Positions 8,598 through 16,168 of a stretch of 64,000 bases of DNA are shown here, piece by piece. Position 1 is the first letter of the stretch, and each line of letters starts with the position of its first letter. Both the position numbers and the translations under genes were made by a program. The stretch is from Arthrobacter_B sp038069765. Its GTDB lineage: Bacteria > Actinomycetota > Actinomycetes > Actinomycetales > Micrococcaceae. The notes under the pieces were generated by a model that was not told the origin of the DNA, did no database searches, and saw only the letters and a list, made by a program, of their open reading frames with translations. Location: contig NZ_JBBPFS010000010.1 in NCBI RefSeq assembly GCF_038069765.1, forward strand, positions 1 through 64,000. Reading direction: 5' to 3'.

Positions 8598-9998
8598 ATG
8601 AGTGAACATTACGACGTCGTGGTCCTGGGAGCCGGTCCGGGCGGCTACGTGGCGGCCATCAGGGCGGCGCAGCTGGGGCTGCGTGTGGCGGTGGTGGAGG
8701 AGAAGTACTGGGGCGGAGTCTGCCTGAACGTTGGCTGTATTCCCTCCAAGGCCCTGCTGCGCAATGCCGAGCTGGCACAGATCTTCACCAATCAGGCGAA
8801 AACCTTCGGGATGAGCGGAGATGTCAGCTTCGACTTCGGTGCTGCCTTCGACCGCAGCCGCCAGGTGGCCGACGGCCGCGTCAAGGGCGTGCACTTCCTC
8901 ATGAAGAAGAACAAGATCACCGAATATGACGGCCACGGGGTGTTTACCGACGACCACACCCTGGAGGTCAGCCTCTCGAAGGGCGGCACGGAAACGGTCA
9001 CCTTCGACAACGCCATCCTTGCCACCGGAACCTATGTGCGCCTTCTGCCCGGGGTGGAACTTTCCGACAACGTGGTGACCTATGAAGCGCAGATCATGGA
9101 CCGGGACCTGCCCAAAAAAATCGTCATTGTGGGAGCCGGGGCCATCGGCATGGAGTTCGCGTACGTGCACCGGAGCTACGGGGTGGACGTGACCATCATC
9201 GAGTTCCTTGACCGTGCCCTGCCGAATGAAGATGCGGACGTCTCGAAGGAAATCACCAAGCAGTACAAGAAGATGGGCGTGCCGATCCTGACCTCCACCA
9301 AGGTGGAAACAGTCACGGACAACGGTTCGTCAGTGACCGTGACCTACACGGACAAGAATGGCAAGGAAGGCTCCATTGAGGCTGACCGGGTCATGCTCTC
9401 GATCGGTTTTGCGCCCCGGACCGAGGGCTACGGCCTGGACAAGACCGGTGTTGAGCTCACCGACCGCGGTGCCATCGCCATTGACGACTACATGCGGACC
9501 AACGTTCCGCACATTTACGCCATTGGTGATGTGACCGCCAAGCTGCAGCTCGCCCACGTGGCCGAAGCCATGGGCGTGGTGGCGGCCGAAACCATCGCAA
9601 AGGCCGAAACCATGACGCTGGGCGACTATCGGATGATGCCCCGGGCCACCTTCTGCCAGCCGCAGATTGCCAGTTTCGGGCTCACCGAGCAGCAGGCCCG
9701 GGACGAAGGCCGCGACGTCGTGGTGAGCACTTTCCCGTTTACCGCCAACGGCAAGGCGCACGGCCTGGGTGAGCCCGTGGGTTTTGTGAAGCTGGTGGCA
9801 GACAAGGAACACCTGGAGCTCCTGGGCGGGCACCTGATCGGACCGGACGTGTCGGAACTGCTTCCGGAGCTCACACTGGCCCAGAAATGGGACCTTACGG
9901 CATACGAACTGGCACGCAACGTGCACACCCACCCCACGCTCAGCGAGGCACTCCAGGAAGCGTTCCACGGCCTGACCGGGCACATGATCAATTTCTGA
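8598..9998 (+). CDS. lpdA: Dihydrolipoyl dehydrogenase (E3)
   Basis: A 466-residue flavoprotein disulfide reductase. The FAD site is VVLGAGPGGYVAA (8-20), the redox disulfide is Cys42/Cys47 in GGVCLNVGCIPSK, the NAD site is IVIVGAGAIGMEF, the second FAD motif is IYAIGDVT, and the C-terminal His-Glu pair is in HTHPTLSE. E3 reoxidises dihydrolipoamide in the pyruvate, 2-oxoglutarate and branched-chain complexes and the glycine cleavage system. ATG 8598 is preferred over an upstream TTG because AAGGAGAG (8581-8588) is correctly spaced only for it. No E1/E2 genes are adjacent, which is usual in actinobacteria. Confidence 0.97.
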   Translation: MSEHYDVVVLGAGPGGYVAAIRAAQLGLRVAVVEEKYWGGVCLNVGCIPSKALLRNAELAQIFTNQAKTFGMSGDVSFDFGAAFDRSRQVADGRVKGVHFLMKKNKITEYDGHGVFTDDHTLEVSLSKGGTETVTFDNAILATGTYVRLLPGVELSDNVVTYEAQIMDRDLPKKIVIVGAGAIGMEFAYVHRSYGVDVTIIEFLDRALPNEDADVSKEITKQYKKMGVPILTSTKVETVTDNGSSVTVTYTDKNGKEGSIEADRVMLSIGFAPRTEGYGLDKTGVELTDRGAIAIDDYMRTNVPHIYAIGDVTAKLQLAHVAEAMGVVAAETIAKAETMTLGDYRMMPRATFCQPQIASFGLTEQQARDEGRDVVVSTFPFTANGKAHGLGEPVGFVKLVADKEHLELLGGHLIGPDVSELLPELTLAQKWDLTAYELARNVHTHPTLSEALQEAFHGLTGHMINF

Positions 9999-10029
9999 GG
10001 CCCGCATGCTGAGGCCCGGGCCTCGGTAA

Positions 10030-10063
10030 GGGGGCGGCACCGGAGAGTCCGGGTGCCGCCCCC
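10030..10063 (+). terminator. Hairpin downstream of lpdA
   Basis: GGGGGCGGCAC pairs with GTGCCGCCCCC, with an inner CGGA/TCCG stem and a 3-nt loop. It is very stable but lacks a T-run, so it is a probable terminator or 3'-end stabiliser. Confidence 0.55.
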
Positions 10064-10145
10064 CGGCGCTGGGCCTGTGAATCTTGACACTCACGGTGCA
10101 GGAGCGAACCCTGAGAACAGGGGTGGTTCGGGGTAGGGCTGTGCC

Positions 10146-11972
10146 GTGAGAACAAGCAGAATCATCATGCTCGTCATTGGAAGCCTGCTGATCCTGACGG
10201 GGCTGGGCCTGGCTGCGGGGGCGGCAACGGTGGGAGTGCTGAACGCCCGGCAGAACGATGACAGGTTCCTGTCCCTGCCCGAGGGCGTCTACGAAGTGGA
10301 CACCTACGCGCTCATCACTCCGGAGATAGAGGTGGGCCCGGGCGTCCAGTCGGAGGAAGCCCTCGGAACGCTGCAGGTTGAAGGCCGGGCCGAGGACGCC
10401 GGGAAGGAGCTGTTCATCGGGATCGGTCCCGAAGAAGAGGTCGAGCGGTATCTTCTGGACGTGCAGCACAGCGAGCTGCAGGAGGTCACCTTCGACCCGT
10501 TCCGCGCCTCTTATGAGGAGCGGCAGGGGGGTGCTCCCAACGGACTCCCCGGAGATCAGGATTTCTGGGCGGCCAGCACCAGCGGCAGCGGTGAGCAGTC
10601 CCTGGAATGGAACCTGGGCGACGGCAGCTGGAACGTCGTGGTGATGAACGCCGACGGCAGCAGGCCGGTGTCGGCCGAGCTTCAGATTGGCGCCCGCACT
10701 GAGCTGCTGGGGCCGTTGACCTGGATACTGCTGATCAGCAGCATCGTCTTCCTTGTCGCCGGCATTGGCCTGGCCGTTGCCGGTGCGGCAGGACTGCGGC
10801 GGAGGTCGTCGGGAGCAGGCGGTCCCTACGGCAGCTACTCGTCGGCAGGTTTGCCCGGCCAGCCGGGAGGACCGGATCAGGTCGGCTCGGGGCAAGTGCC
10901 TTCCGGCCAGGCGCGACCGGGCCACACAGGATCGGGCCAGACAGGATCGGGCCAGGCAGGTTCGCGCGGCCAGGCGGGCCAGAGCCCGCCGACGGGACCA
11001 CCCCAGACCTATGGACAGATGCAGGACCGCTACGGACGCGAACAACGGGCGACGGCGGGGGACAGCACCGGTTTGAGCGGCCGCGTTGGTGCCGCCGCTG
11101 CAGGGGCAGGCGCAGCCGGGGCCTCTGCAGCCAGTGCTTCGGCAGCCGCCGTCGGCGTCCGTGATCCGGGACTGGCGGGCCCACGCTACCCGGCACGGCT
11201 GTACGGGGAGCTGGACCCCGGCGTGTCCCGCTGGATGTGGCTCGTGAAATGGTTCCTCGCCATTCCGCACTACATTGTGCTCTTTTTCCTGTGGATCGCG
11301 TTCTTTGTCTCTACGGTGATTGCCGGGATCGTCATCCTGTTCACGGGACGTTACCCGCGCGGCCTGTTCGACTTCAACGTGGGCGTGGTGCGCTGGAGCT
11401 GGCGGGTGACGTTCTATGCGACCCGGGTGCTGGGCACCGACAGGTACCCGCCGTTCACCTTGGAACGCACCGACTACCCCGCCGACTTCAGCGTCGACTA
11501 TCCGCGCGAGCTCTCCCGCTGGCTGGTCCTGGTGAAGTGGTGGCTGCTGGTGATTCCGCAGGCGCTGGTGGTCAGTGCCATCACTGAAGCAACGGTTGTG
11601 GTCAACCGGTTCTGGAGCGCGGGCAGTCCCGACGACCTGCTCGACGGAGGCTGGACCCGGTGGGGCGGAAGCATGTGGCAGGACGGCTGGGACGAGGGGT
11701 GGACCGACGGCGTCTACACCACCGTGAGCAGGCAGGGTCTTTCCCTGCTGGGCCTGCTGGTCCTCATCGCCGCCGTCATCCTGCTCTGCACCGGACGGTA
11801 TCCGCGGCAGCTGTTCAACCTGGTCATGGGACTGAACCGCTGGACCTACCGGGTCCTCGCCTACGGGGCCCTCATGCGTGATGAGTATCCGCCGTTCCGG
11901 CTCGATCAGGGTCCTGCGGACCGCAGGGATGAGGCCGCAGGCCTGGGGCGTCCCGGCCCGGACAAAGGCTAG
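10146..11972 (+). CDS. DUF4389 membrane protein with two repeats
   Basis: A 608-residue protein from a GTG start. An N-terminal membrane helix (about 7-28) is followed by an extracytoplasmic beta-rich domain (about 35-180) and a second helix (about 182-205). A long Gly/Ser/Gln/Ala-rich linker (about 210-340) leads to the C-terminal half, which carries two DUF4389-type units. Each has a hydrophobic segment followed by the matching signatures GRYPRGLFDFNVG..RW and GRYPRQLFNLVMG..RW, ending in YPPF. Function of the family is unknown; it is common in actinobacterial membranes. The linker is encoded by repetitive sequence (SGQTGSGQAGS-like). It is a single gene, 147 bp from lpdA. Confidence 0.85.
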   Translation: MRTSRIIMLVIGSLLILTGLGLAAGAATVGVLNARQNDDRFLSLPEGVYEVDTYALITPEIEVGPGVQSEEALGTLQVEGRAEDAGKELFIGIGPEEEVERYLLDVQHSELQEVTFDPFRASYEERQGGAPNGLPGDQDFWAASTSGSGEQSLEWNLGDGSWNVVVMNADGSRPVSAELQIGARTELLGPLTWILLISSIVFLVAGIGLAVAGAAGLRRRSSGAGGPYGSYSSAGLPGQPGGPDQVGSGQVPSGQARPGHTGSGQTGSGQAGSRGQAGQSPPTGPPQTYGQMQDRYGREQRATAGDSTGLSGRVGAAAAGAGAAGASAASASAAAVGVRDPGLAGPRYPARLYGELDPGVSRWMWLVKWFLAIPHYIVLFFLWIAFFVSTVIAGIVILFTGRYPRGLFDFNVGVVRWSWRVTFYATRVLGTDRYPPFTLERTDYPADFSVDYPRELSRWLVLVKWWLLVIPQALVVSAITEATVVVNRFWSAGSPDDLLDGGWTRWGGSMWQDGWDEGWTDGVYTTVSRQGLSLLGLLVLIAAVILLCTGRYPRQLFNLVMGLNRWTYRVLAYGALMRDEYPPFRLDQGPADRRDEAAGLGRPGPDKG

Positions 11973-12030
11973 GAGCCGGCCCAGGCTCCGGACAGACGTG
12001 AGCCCCGACAGGGGCCCGCCCGGACAGCGG

Positions 12031-12411
12031 TTAGGAGCCGGCCGCGCCGGAATCAGGTGCGGACGCGAGGATGCAGAATTCGTTACCCTCGGGATCGGCC
12101 AGCACAACCCAGGGAACCTCAGTGCCCTGCCCGACGTCGGCCCGTACCGCGCCCAGCGCGAGCAGGCGTTCAACTTCCTCCTCCTGGGTGCAGCCCACCG
12201 CGTGCAGATCCAGGTGCAGCCGGTTCTTCACGGACTTTGGCTCCGGCACCGGCAGGATATAGATCGGCAGGCCGAAGCCGTCAGGGGAGGCGAGTCTGAT
12301 GAAGCTGTCCTCCTCCTCCGCGATCCGGTAATTCAGGGCCCGGGTCCAAAACTCCGCCAACCGGCGGGAGTCCACGGCATCAAAGGAAAGGGAGGAGAAC
12401 GCGCTGGTCAT
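12031..12411 (-). CDS. VOC-superfamily (glyoxalase/bleomycin-resistance fold) protein
   Basis: A 126-residue protein with the paired beta-alpha-beta-beta-beta units of the VOC fold: SSLSFDAVDSRRLAEFWTRAL at the start, then LHLDLHAVG and the C-terminal VLADPEGNEFCIL. DPEGNEFC is the usual end motif carrying a metal-ligand Glu. The substrate is not predictable. The start at 12411 is chosen over 12459 because GGAG lies 8 nt upstream of it and because homologues begin with the first beta strand. It is divergent from the MFS gene. Confidence 0.87.
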   Translation of the reverse strand: MTSAFSSLSFDAVDSRRLAEFWTRALNYRIAEEEDSFIRLASPDGFGLPIYILPVPEPKSVKNRLHLDLHAVGCTQEEEVERLLALGAVRADVGQGTEVPWVVLADPEGNEFCILASAPDSGAAGS

Positions 12412-12563
12412 GGCTAAGGCTCCTGGGGCAAAGGATGGAAAGTCCGCCAAAGCTAGCACCGGGCCGGAGCCGGGTCAAAGGTGCGGCACGCCGCCGATGC
12501 GGCAGCCGGAACCCGATGTGCCTCCGGGATGCGAGACTGCTTGCACCGAGGGGGAGGGGAACT

Positions 12564-14021
12564 ATGGGCGCGGTAGGGGGAGAGCCGTCTGCTGCCGGTG
12601 TCCGATTGCGGCAGAATCCCGGGTTTGTGCGGTTCTGGCTGGCTTCGACCGTGTCCGATTTTGGCACCTACATCACCACCCTTGCGGTATCCGTCCTGAT
12701 TCTGGTGACCATGGACGGCACGGCCCTGGACCAGGGCCTGGTCAATGCCGCGCGCTGGGCGCCGTATCTGCTCTTTGGCCTTGCGGCAGGGATATGGGTG
12801 GACCGGTTTTCCCGCCGAACCGTGCTGATAGCCGGGGACCTGGGCAGAGGACTGATCCTCACCGGGATCTGCGCCGCCGCAGCCGCGGGATTCCTCACCG
12901 CGCCGTGGCTGATGATCCTCATGTTCGCCTTTGGAACACTTGCCCTGACCAGCGATGCCGCCTATCAAAGCTTCCTGCCGCGCCTGGTGCCCCGGCCGCT
13001 TCTCACACGGGCGAATGCCAGGCTCCAGCAGAGCGATACAGTCGCCCAGACCACCGGAAGCGCAGCCGCGGGAGGCCTGGTGGCACTGGTGAGCGCACCG
13101 TTCGCGCTGTTGGTGGACGCGGCGTCGTATCTGTTCTCGGCAGTGGTGCTGCTGACGCTTAAACCGGAAGCAAAGCAGAAACCGGAGGCGAAGCATAAGC
13201 CGGGATCGGAACTGGAGCCGGAAGCGAAGCAGAAACCGGAGGCGAGGCATAAGCCGGGATCGGAACAGGAGCCGGACGCCGGCCCGGGAATCGGTCCGGA
13301 CACTCAAGAGGGCTTTTTCCCGCGGATCGCCGAAGGGCTGCGGTGGGTTTACGGCCACCCGTTTCTGGCGCCCCTGGCCTTGAGCAGCCATGTGTGGTTC
13401 ATCGGCTCCGCAGTTCTGGGCGCCGTCCTGCCCACTGTGGTCCTGAAGGACCTCGGAATGGGTCCGGCGGGGCTGGGGCTCGTCCTTGGCTGCGCCGGAG
13501 TTGGAGCAGTGATCGGCACAACTGTCTCCACCGGCCTGGGCCTGCGGTGGGGAACGGGCCGGACCATCATTGCCGCGCGGACCATCCAGCCGGCGGCGAT
13601 TGCCCTGGTGGCCCTGGCCCCGCTGGCCGCCGGCGGGACGGGGCAGGGCTCCTCCCTGCCGGACTGGCCGGCCGGAACCTGGTGGGCCCTGGCGCTGGCG
13701 GGCGGCGGGCAGCTGTTGTTCGGGATGGCGATGGGCCTCGAGGGTCCGCTGGAAATGGGCTACCGGCAGGCTGTAACACCAGACCGGCTGCTGGCAAGGA
13801 TGAGCGCCACCCTGCGGTCCGCGAACCGGGGGATGATCGTGGTGGGCGCACCGCTGGGCGGAATCATCGCTGCCGCTGCGGGCACTGGTGCGGCGCTGTG
13901 GACGTCCTGCGGCCTGCTGCTGCTGTCCGCCGTCGTGCTGGTGTTCTCCCGGTTCAGGGACGCCGGGGAAGGCCAGCACCTGACGGCCGACGAAAGCCCT
14001 GGCGCATACTGGAGGACATGA
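12564..14021 (+). CDS. MFS exporter (enterobactin/EntS-like, MFS_3 type)
   Basis: A 485-residue major-facilitator protein from ATG 12564, preceded by GGGGAGGGG. The N-terminal NPGFVRFWLASTVSDFGTYIT and the loop WVDRFSRRTVLIAGDLGRG are typical of the EntS/tetracycline-like efflux group, and about 12 membrane segments are visible. Substrate: drug or siderophore, unknown. The cytoplasmic loop between helices 6 and 7 is expanded by a charged KPEAKQKPEAKHKPGSE element present twice (54-bp tandem duplication). Its stop overlaps the next small gene by 4 bp (ATGA). Confidence 0.9.
   Translation: MGAVGGEPSAAGVRLRQNPGFVRFWLASTVSDFGTYITTLAVSVLILVTMDGTALDQGLVNAARWAPYLLFGLAAGIWVDRFSRRTVLIAGDLGRGLILTGICAAAAAGFLTAPWLMILMFAFGTLALTSDAAYQSFLPRLVPRPLLTRANARLQQSDTVAQTTGSAAAGGLVALVSAPFALLVDAASYLFSAVVLLTLKPEAKQKPEAKHKPGSELEPEAKQKPEARHKPGSEQEPDAGPGIGPDTQEGFFPRIAEGLRWVYGHPFLAPLALSSHVWFIGSAVLGAVLPTVVLKDLGMGPAGLGLVLGCAGVGAVIGTTVSTGLGLRWGTGRTIIAARTIQPAAIALVALAPLAAGGTGQGSSLPDWPAGTWWALALAGGGQLLFGMAMGLEGPLEMGYRQAVTPDRLLARMSATLRSANRGMIVVGAPLGGIIAAAAGTGAALWTSCGLLLLSAVVLVFSRFRDAGEGQHLTADESPGAYWRT
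13164..13271 (+). repeat. 54-bp in-frame tandem duplication inside the MFS gene
   Basis: Copy 1 is 13164-13217 and copy 2 is 13218-13271, with only a few substitutions. Each copy itself contains a partial internal repeat (PEAKQ / PEAKH). It lengthens the central cytoplasmic loop by 18 residues per copy and keeps the reading frame. Confidence 0.9.
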
Positions 14022-14233
14022 AAGGTCTGACTCTGCTGGGCATATTTCTCATGGTCGCGGGGCTGGTGGGCTGCGGCTTCTGCTTCATTTTCTGGGCCAG
14101 TACCCCTGACCTGCAGCCGCCGCCGGGAACACGCCTGCTGTACGGCATCGCATCGGTGGGGTCGGTTTTGTGCATCGCCGCTTCCCTGCTGATCCGCAGG
14201 CGCATCGGGCCGGGAAACGGCGCCCGCAACTAG
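14018..14233 (+). CDS. Small two-helix membrane protein, unknown
   Basis: A 71-residue protein. The ATG at 14018 overlaps the MFS stop (ATGA) and has GGAGG just upstream, within the end of the MFS gene. Hydrophobic segments lie at about 4-27 (LLGIFLMVAGLVGCGFCFIFW) and 41-62, with a basic tail (RRRIGPG). I do not recognise the family. Coupling to the exporter suggests an accessory subunit, but this is inference. Confidence 0.7.
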   Translation: MKGLTLLGIFLMVAGLVGCGFCFIFWASTPDLQPPPGTRLLYGIASVGSVLCIAASLLIRRRIGPGNGARN

Positions 14234-14386
14234 CAGGCCGGCCAGAGGTTCCGGCGGGTGTTTTCCCTCACGCATAAGCGTGCGAAAGGCGTTGCTGCAC
14301 GGAAGAAAACGATGGAAGGTGTCTTGAGTGTGACCCCGGTCCGTCTGATCGGTCACAACCGGCCCATTCCGCCCGCCGCAGCTGGA

Positions 14387-14392
14387 TAGTCT
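14387..14392 (+). promoter_or_regulatory. -10 box (TAGTCT) for leaderless thioesterase gene
   Basis: TAGTCT ends 6 nt before the ATG at 14399, and no SD lies in between. Confidence 0.5.
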
Positions 14393-14398
14393 TGAATT

Positions 14399-14833
14399 AT
14401 GGACCTCGAAAACATTAATTTTCACACCCGAAAGTGGGTCCGTCCCGAAGATCTCAACGCCAACGGCACCCTGTTTGGCGGCAGTCTTCTGCGATGGATC
14501 GATGAAGAAGCAACCATCTACGCCATCCTCCAGATGGGCAACGGCCGCGTGGTCACCAAGTTCATGTCGGAGATCAACTTCGTCAGCTCCGCCCAGCAGG
14601 GCGACATGATCGAAATGGGCCTGCGCGCCACAAAGTTCGGCCGGACCTCGCTGACCATGCGCGCCGAAGTCCGCAACATGATCACCCGCCGCAGCATCCT
14701 GACCATTGACCGGATCGTCTTTGTCAGCCTTGACGGGCACGGCCACCCGATGCCCCACGGCTTCACGGAAATTACCTATGACCGTGACCGGCTGCCCGAC
14801 CACCACATTCCTCCGGTGACGTTCGACGCCTAG
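14399..14833 (+). CDS. Acyl-CoA thioesterase, hot-dog fold (YciA/acyl-CoA hydrolase group)
   Basis: A 144-residue single hot-dog domain. The motif LNANGTLFGGSLLRWIDEEAT (about residues 18-38) contains the family's catalytic Asn and Asp/Glu helix. VVTKFMSEINFVSS and the basic TKFGRTSLTMRAEV follow. It probably hydrolyses short or medium acyl-CoA in the cytoplasm. It stands alone with leaderless-type transcription. Confidence 0.9.
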   Translation: MDLENINFHTRKWVRPEDLNANGTLFGGSLLRWIDEEATIYAILQMGNGRVVTKFMSEINFVSSAQQGDMIEMGLRATKFGRTSLTMRAEVRNMITRRSILTIDRIVFVSLDGHGHPMPHGFTEITYDRDRLPDHHIPPVTFDA

Positions 14834-15088
14834 CAGGCAGCCGGCAGCAGGTAGCCGGCCCTCCGGGCTGACTTCCGTCCAACCGCCCGCGCGGCCTGCT
14901 TTCCCCTCCCAGGGGTCTTCTTTTTTCGACGCCGGGGCGCCCACAGCGGGCCGCAGGGAGGTGAGGGGAAGGGCCGGTATGGGACACTCAAGGCAGCAAC
15001 GCCCATGACGGAAGCCCGGTGACGACGGCGGTCCGGCACCGCGCAACGGAGCGGGCCGCCCGGAGATCCGGGTTGGAACGGAGCCTGC

Positions 15089-16141
15089 ATGCCGGAACCC
15101 GCGCAGCATCTTGGAGTCGAATCGCTGATCGGCGAGTGGCTGGACCATCCCACCGGACGAACCGTCCTCATCGACGTGCTGGCGCGCCGCAGTCCCGATG
15201 CCCGGGCACTCTATGCCATGAGGATGCTGCCGCTTTCCGCCCTGGTGACCCTCAGCAACGGGGTGGTGACCCCGGAATACCTGAACCTCATGGCGCAGGC
15301 CGCCAACAAGCTGATCGACCTCCCAACGGTCCGCCCGGGAACGGCCCATCTCTTTCCGTCCGCCCCGCCCCCGGCGCCCAACGACTGGGAGGAGCCCCTC
15401 GTTGAGGGCCGGTTCCACGGCAAGACGGTGGTGGTCTCGGGGGCTGCATCGGGGATCGGCCGGGCCGTCGCGCTGCGCGTGGCCCGGGAAGGCGGCCACG
15501 TCCTTGCCATCGATCTCAGCACCCTGCGGATGGAAGCGCTTCTGGAGAAGAACCCGGATCTGGACATTACCGGCGTGGTGGCCGACATTTCCAGCCAGGA
15601 GGACGTCAACAAGATTGCGGTCCAGGCCCGGGGACGGGTGGACGGACTCGCCGTCGTCGCCGGGATTGCCGATGACATGGTTGCCCTTCACGAGGTGGAA
15701 GACGAGCTCTGGGAGAGCGTCTTCCGGATCAACGTCGACGGGCCGTTCCGTCTCTCCCGCGCCATCATTCCGCTGATGCTTGCCCGCGGCACCGGATCGA
15801 TTGTGAATGTCTCCTCGCAGGCGGGCCTCCGCGGGTCCATCGCCGGCGCCGCGTACACCGCATCCAAGCATGCCGTGATCGGCCTGACCCGCAGCGCGGC
15901 CTTCATTTACAGTCCGCGCGGCCTCCGCGTCAACGCCGTCATTCCGCGGCCCACCCGCTCGGCCCTGGAATCTAACTACGGGTCGCTCGGCGGCGCCGGG
16001 CCGCTGCCGGCCCCAACCTTCACCGCTCCGGAGATTGAGTCGGCGCAGATCGCCTCGCCCATGGCCTACCTGCTCAGCGACGACGCCGCCAACGTCACCG
16101 GAGCCATCCTGCCCGCCGATGAGGGCTGGGGCGTGGCCTGA
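15089..16141 (+). CDS. SDR oxidoreductase with a GH3-tail-like N-terminal domain
   Basis: A 350-residue protein. Residues about 108-350 are a classical SDR: cofactor turn SGAASGIGRAVAL, NVSS serine, and YTASK with the catalytic Tyr and Lys. The end is atypical (GAILPADEGWGV rather than a VDGG signature). Residues about 8-75 are extra. They read LGVESLIGEWLDHP, then MLPLSALVTLSNGVVTPEYL, which matches the order and spacing of the C-terminal tail of the GH3 beta-glucosidase encoded convergently next door (LGIGSSLEEWLADP and MPLNRLARFPGSPVTPALL). The enzyme may thus act on or near glycosides. The SDR part is certain; the domain link is my reading. Confidence 0.85.
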   Translation: MPEPAQHLGVESLIGEWLDHPTGRTVLIDVLARRSPDARALYAMRMLPLSALVTLSNGVVTPEYLNLMAQAANKLIDLPTVRPGTAHLFPSAPPPAPNDWEEPLVEGRFHGKTVVVSGAASGIGRAVALRVAREGGHVLAIDLSTLRMEALLEKNPDLDITGVVADISSQEDVNKIAVQARGRVDGLAVVAGIADDMVALHEVEDELWESVFRINVDGPFRLSRAIIPLMLARGTGSIVNVSSQAGLRGSIAGAAYTASKHAVIGLTRSAAFIYSPRGLRVNAVIPRPTRSALESNYGSLGGAGPLPAPTFTAPEIESAQIASPMAYLLSDDAANVTGAILPADEGWGVA

Positions 16142-16168
16142 GGCGGCCAACGCCGCGTCGGGCCGCGG

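Noticed and set aside
10084..10112. TTGACA-based promoter for the DUF4389 gene
   Set aside because: The -35 is good, but no acceptable -10 lies 16-18 bp downstream.
9330..12173. 947-codon frame opposite lpdA and the DUF4389 gene
   Set aside because: It runs across two genes and an intergenic terminator, with no motif; a high-GC antisense artefact.
13760..16150. 796-codon minus-strand frame
   Set aside because: It covers four genes on the other strand and contains no recognisable domain.
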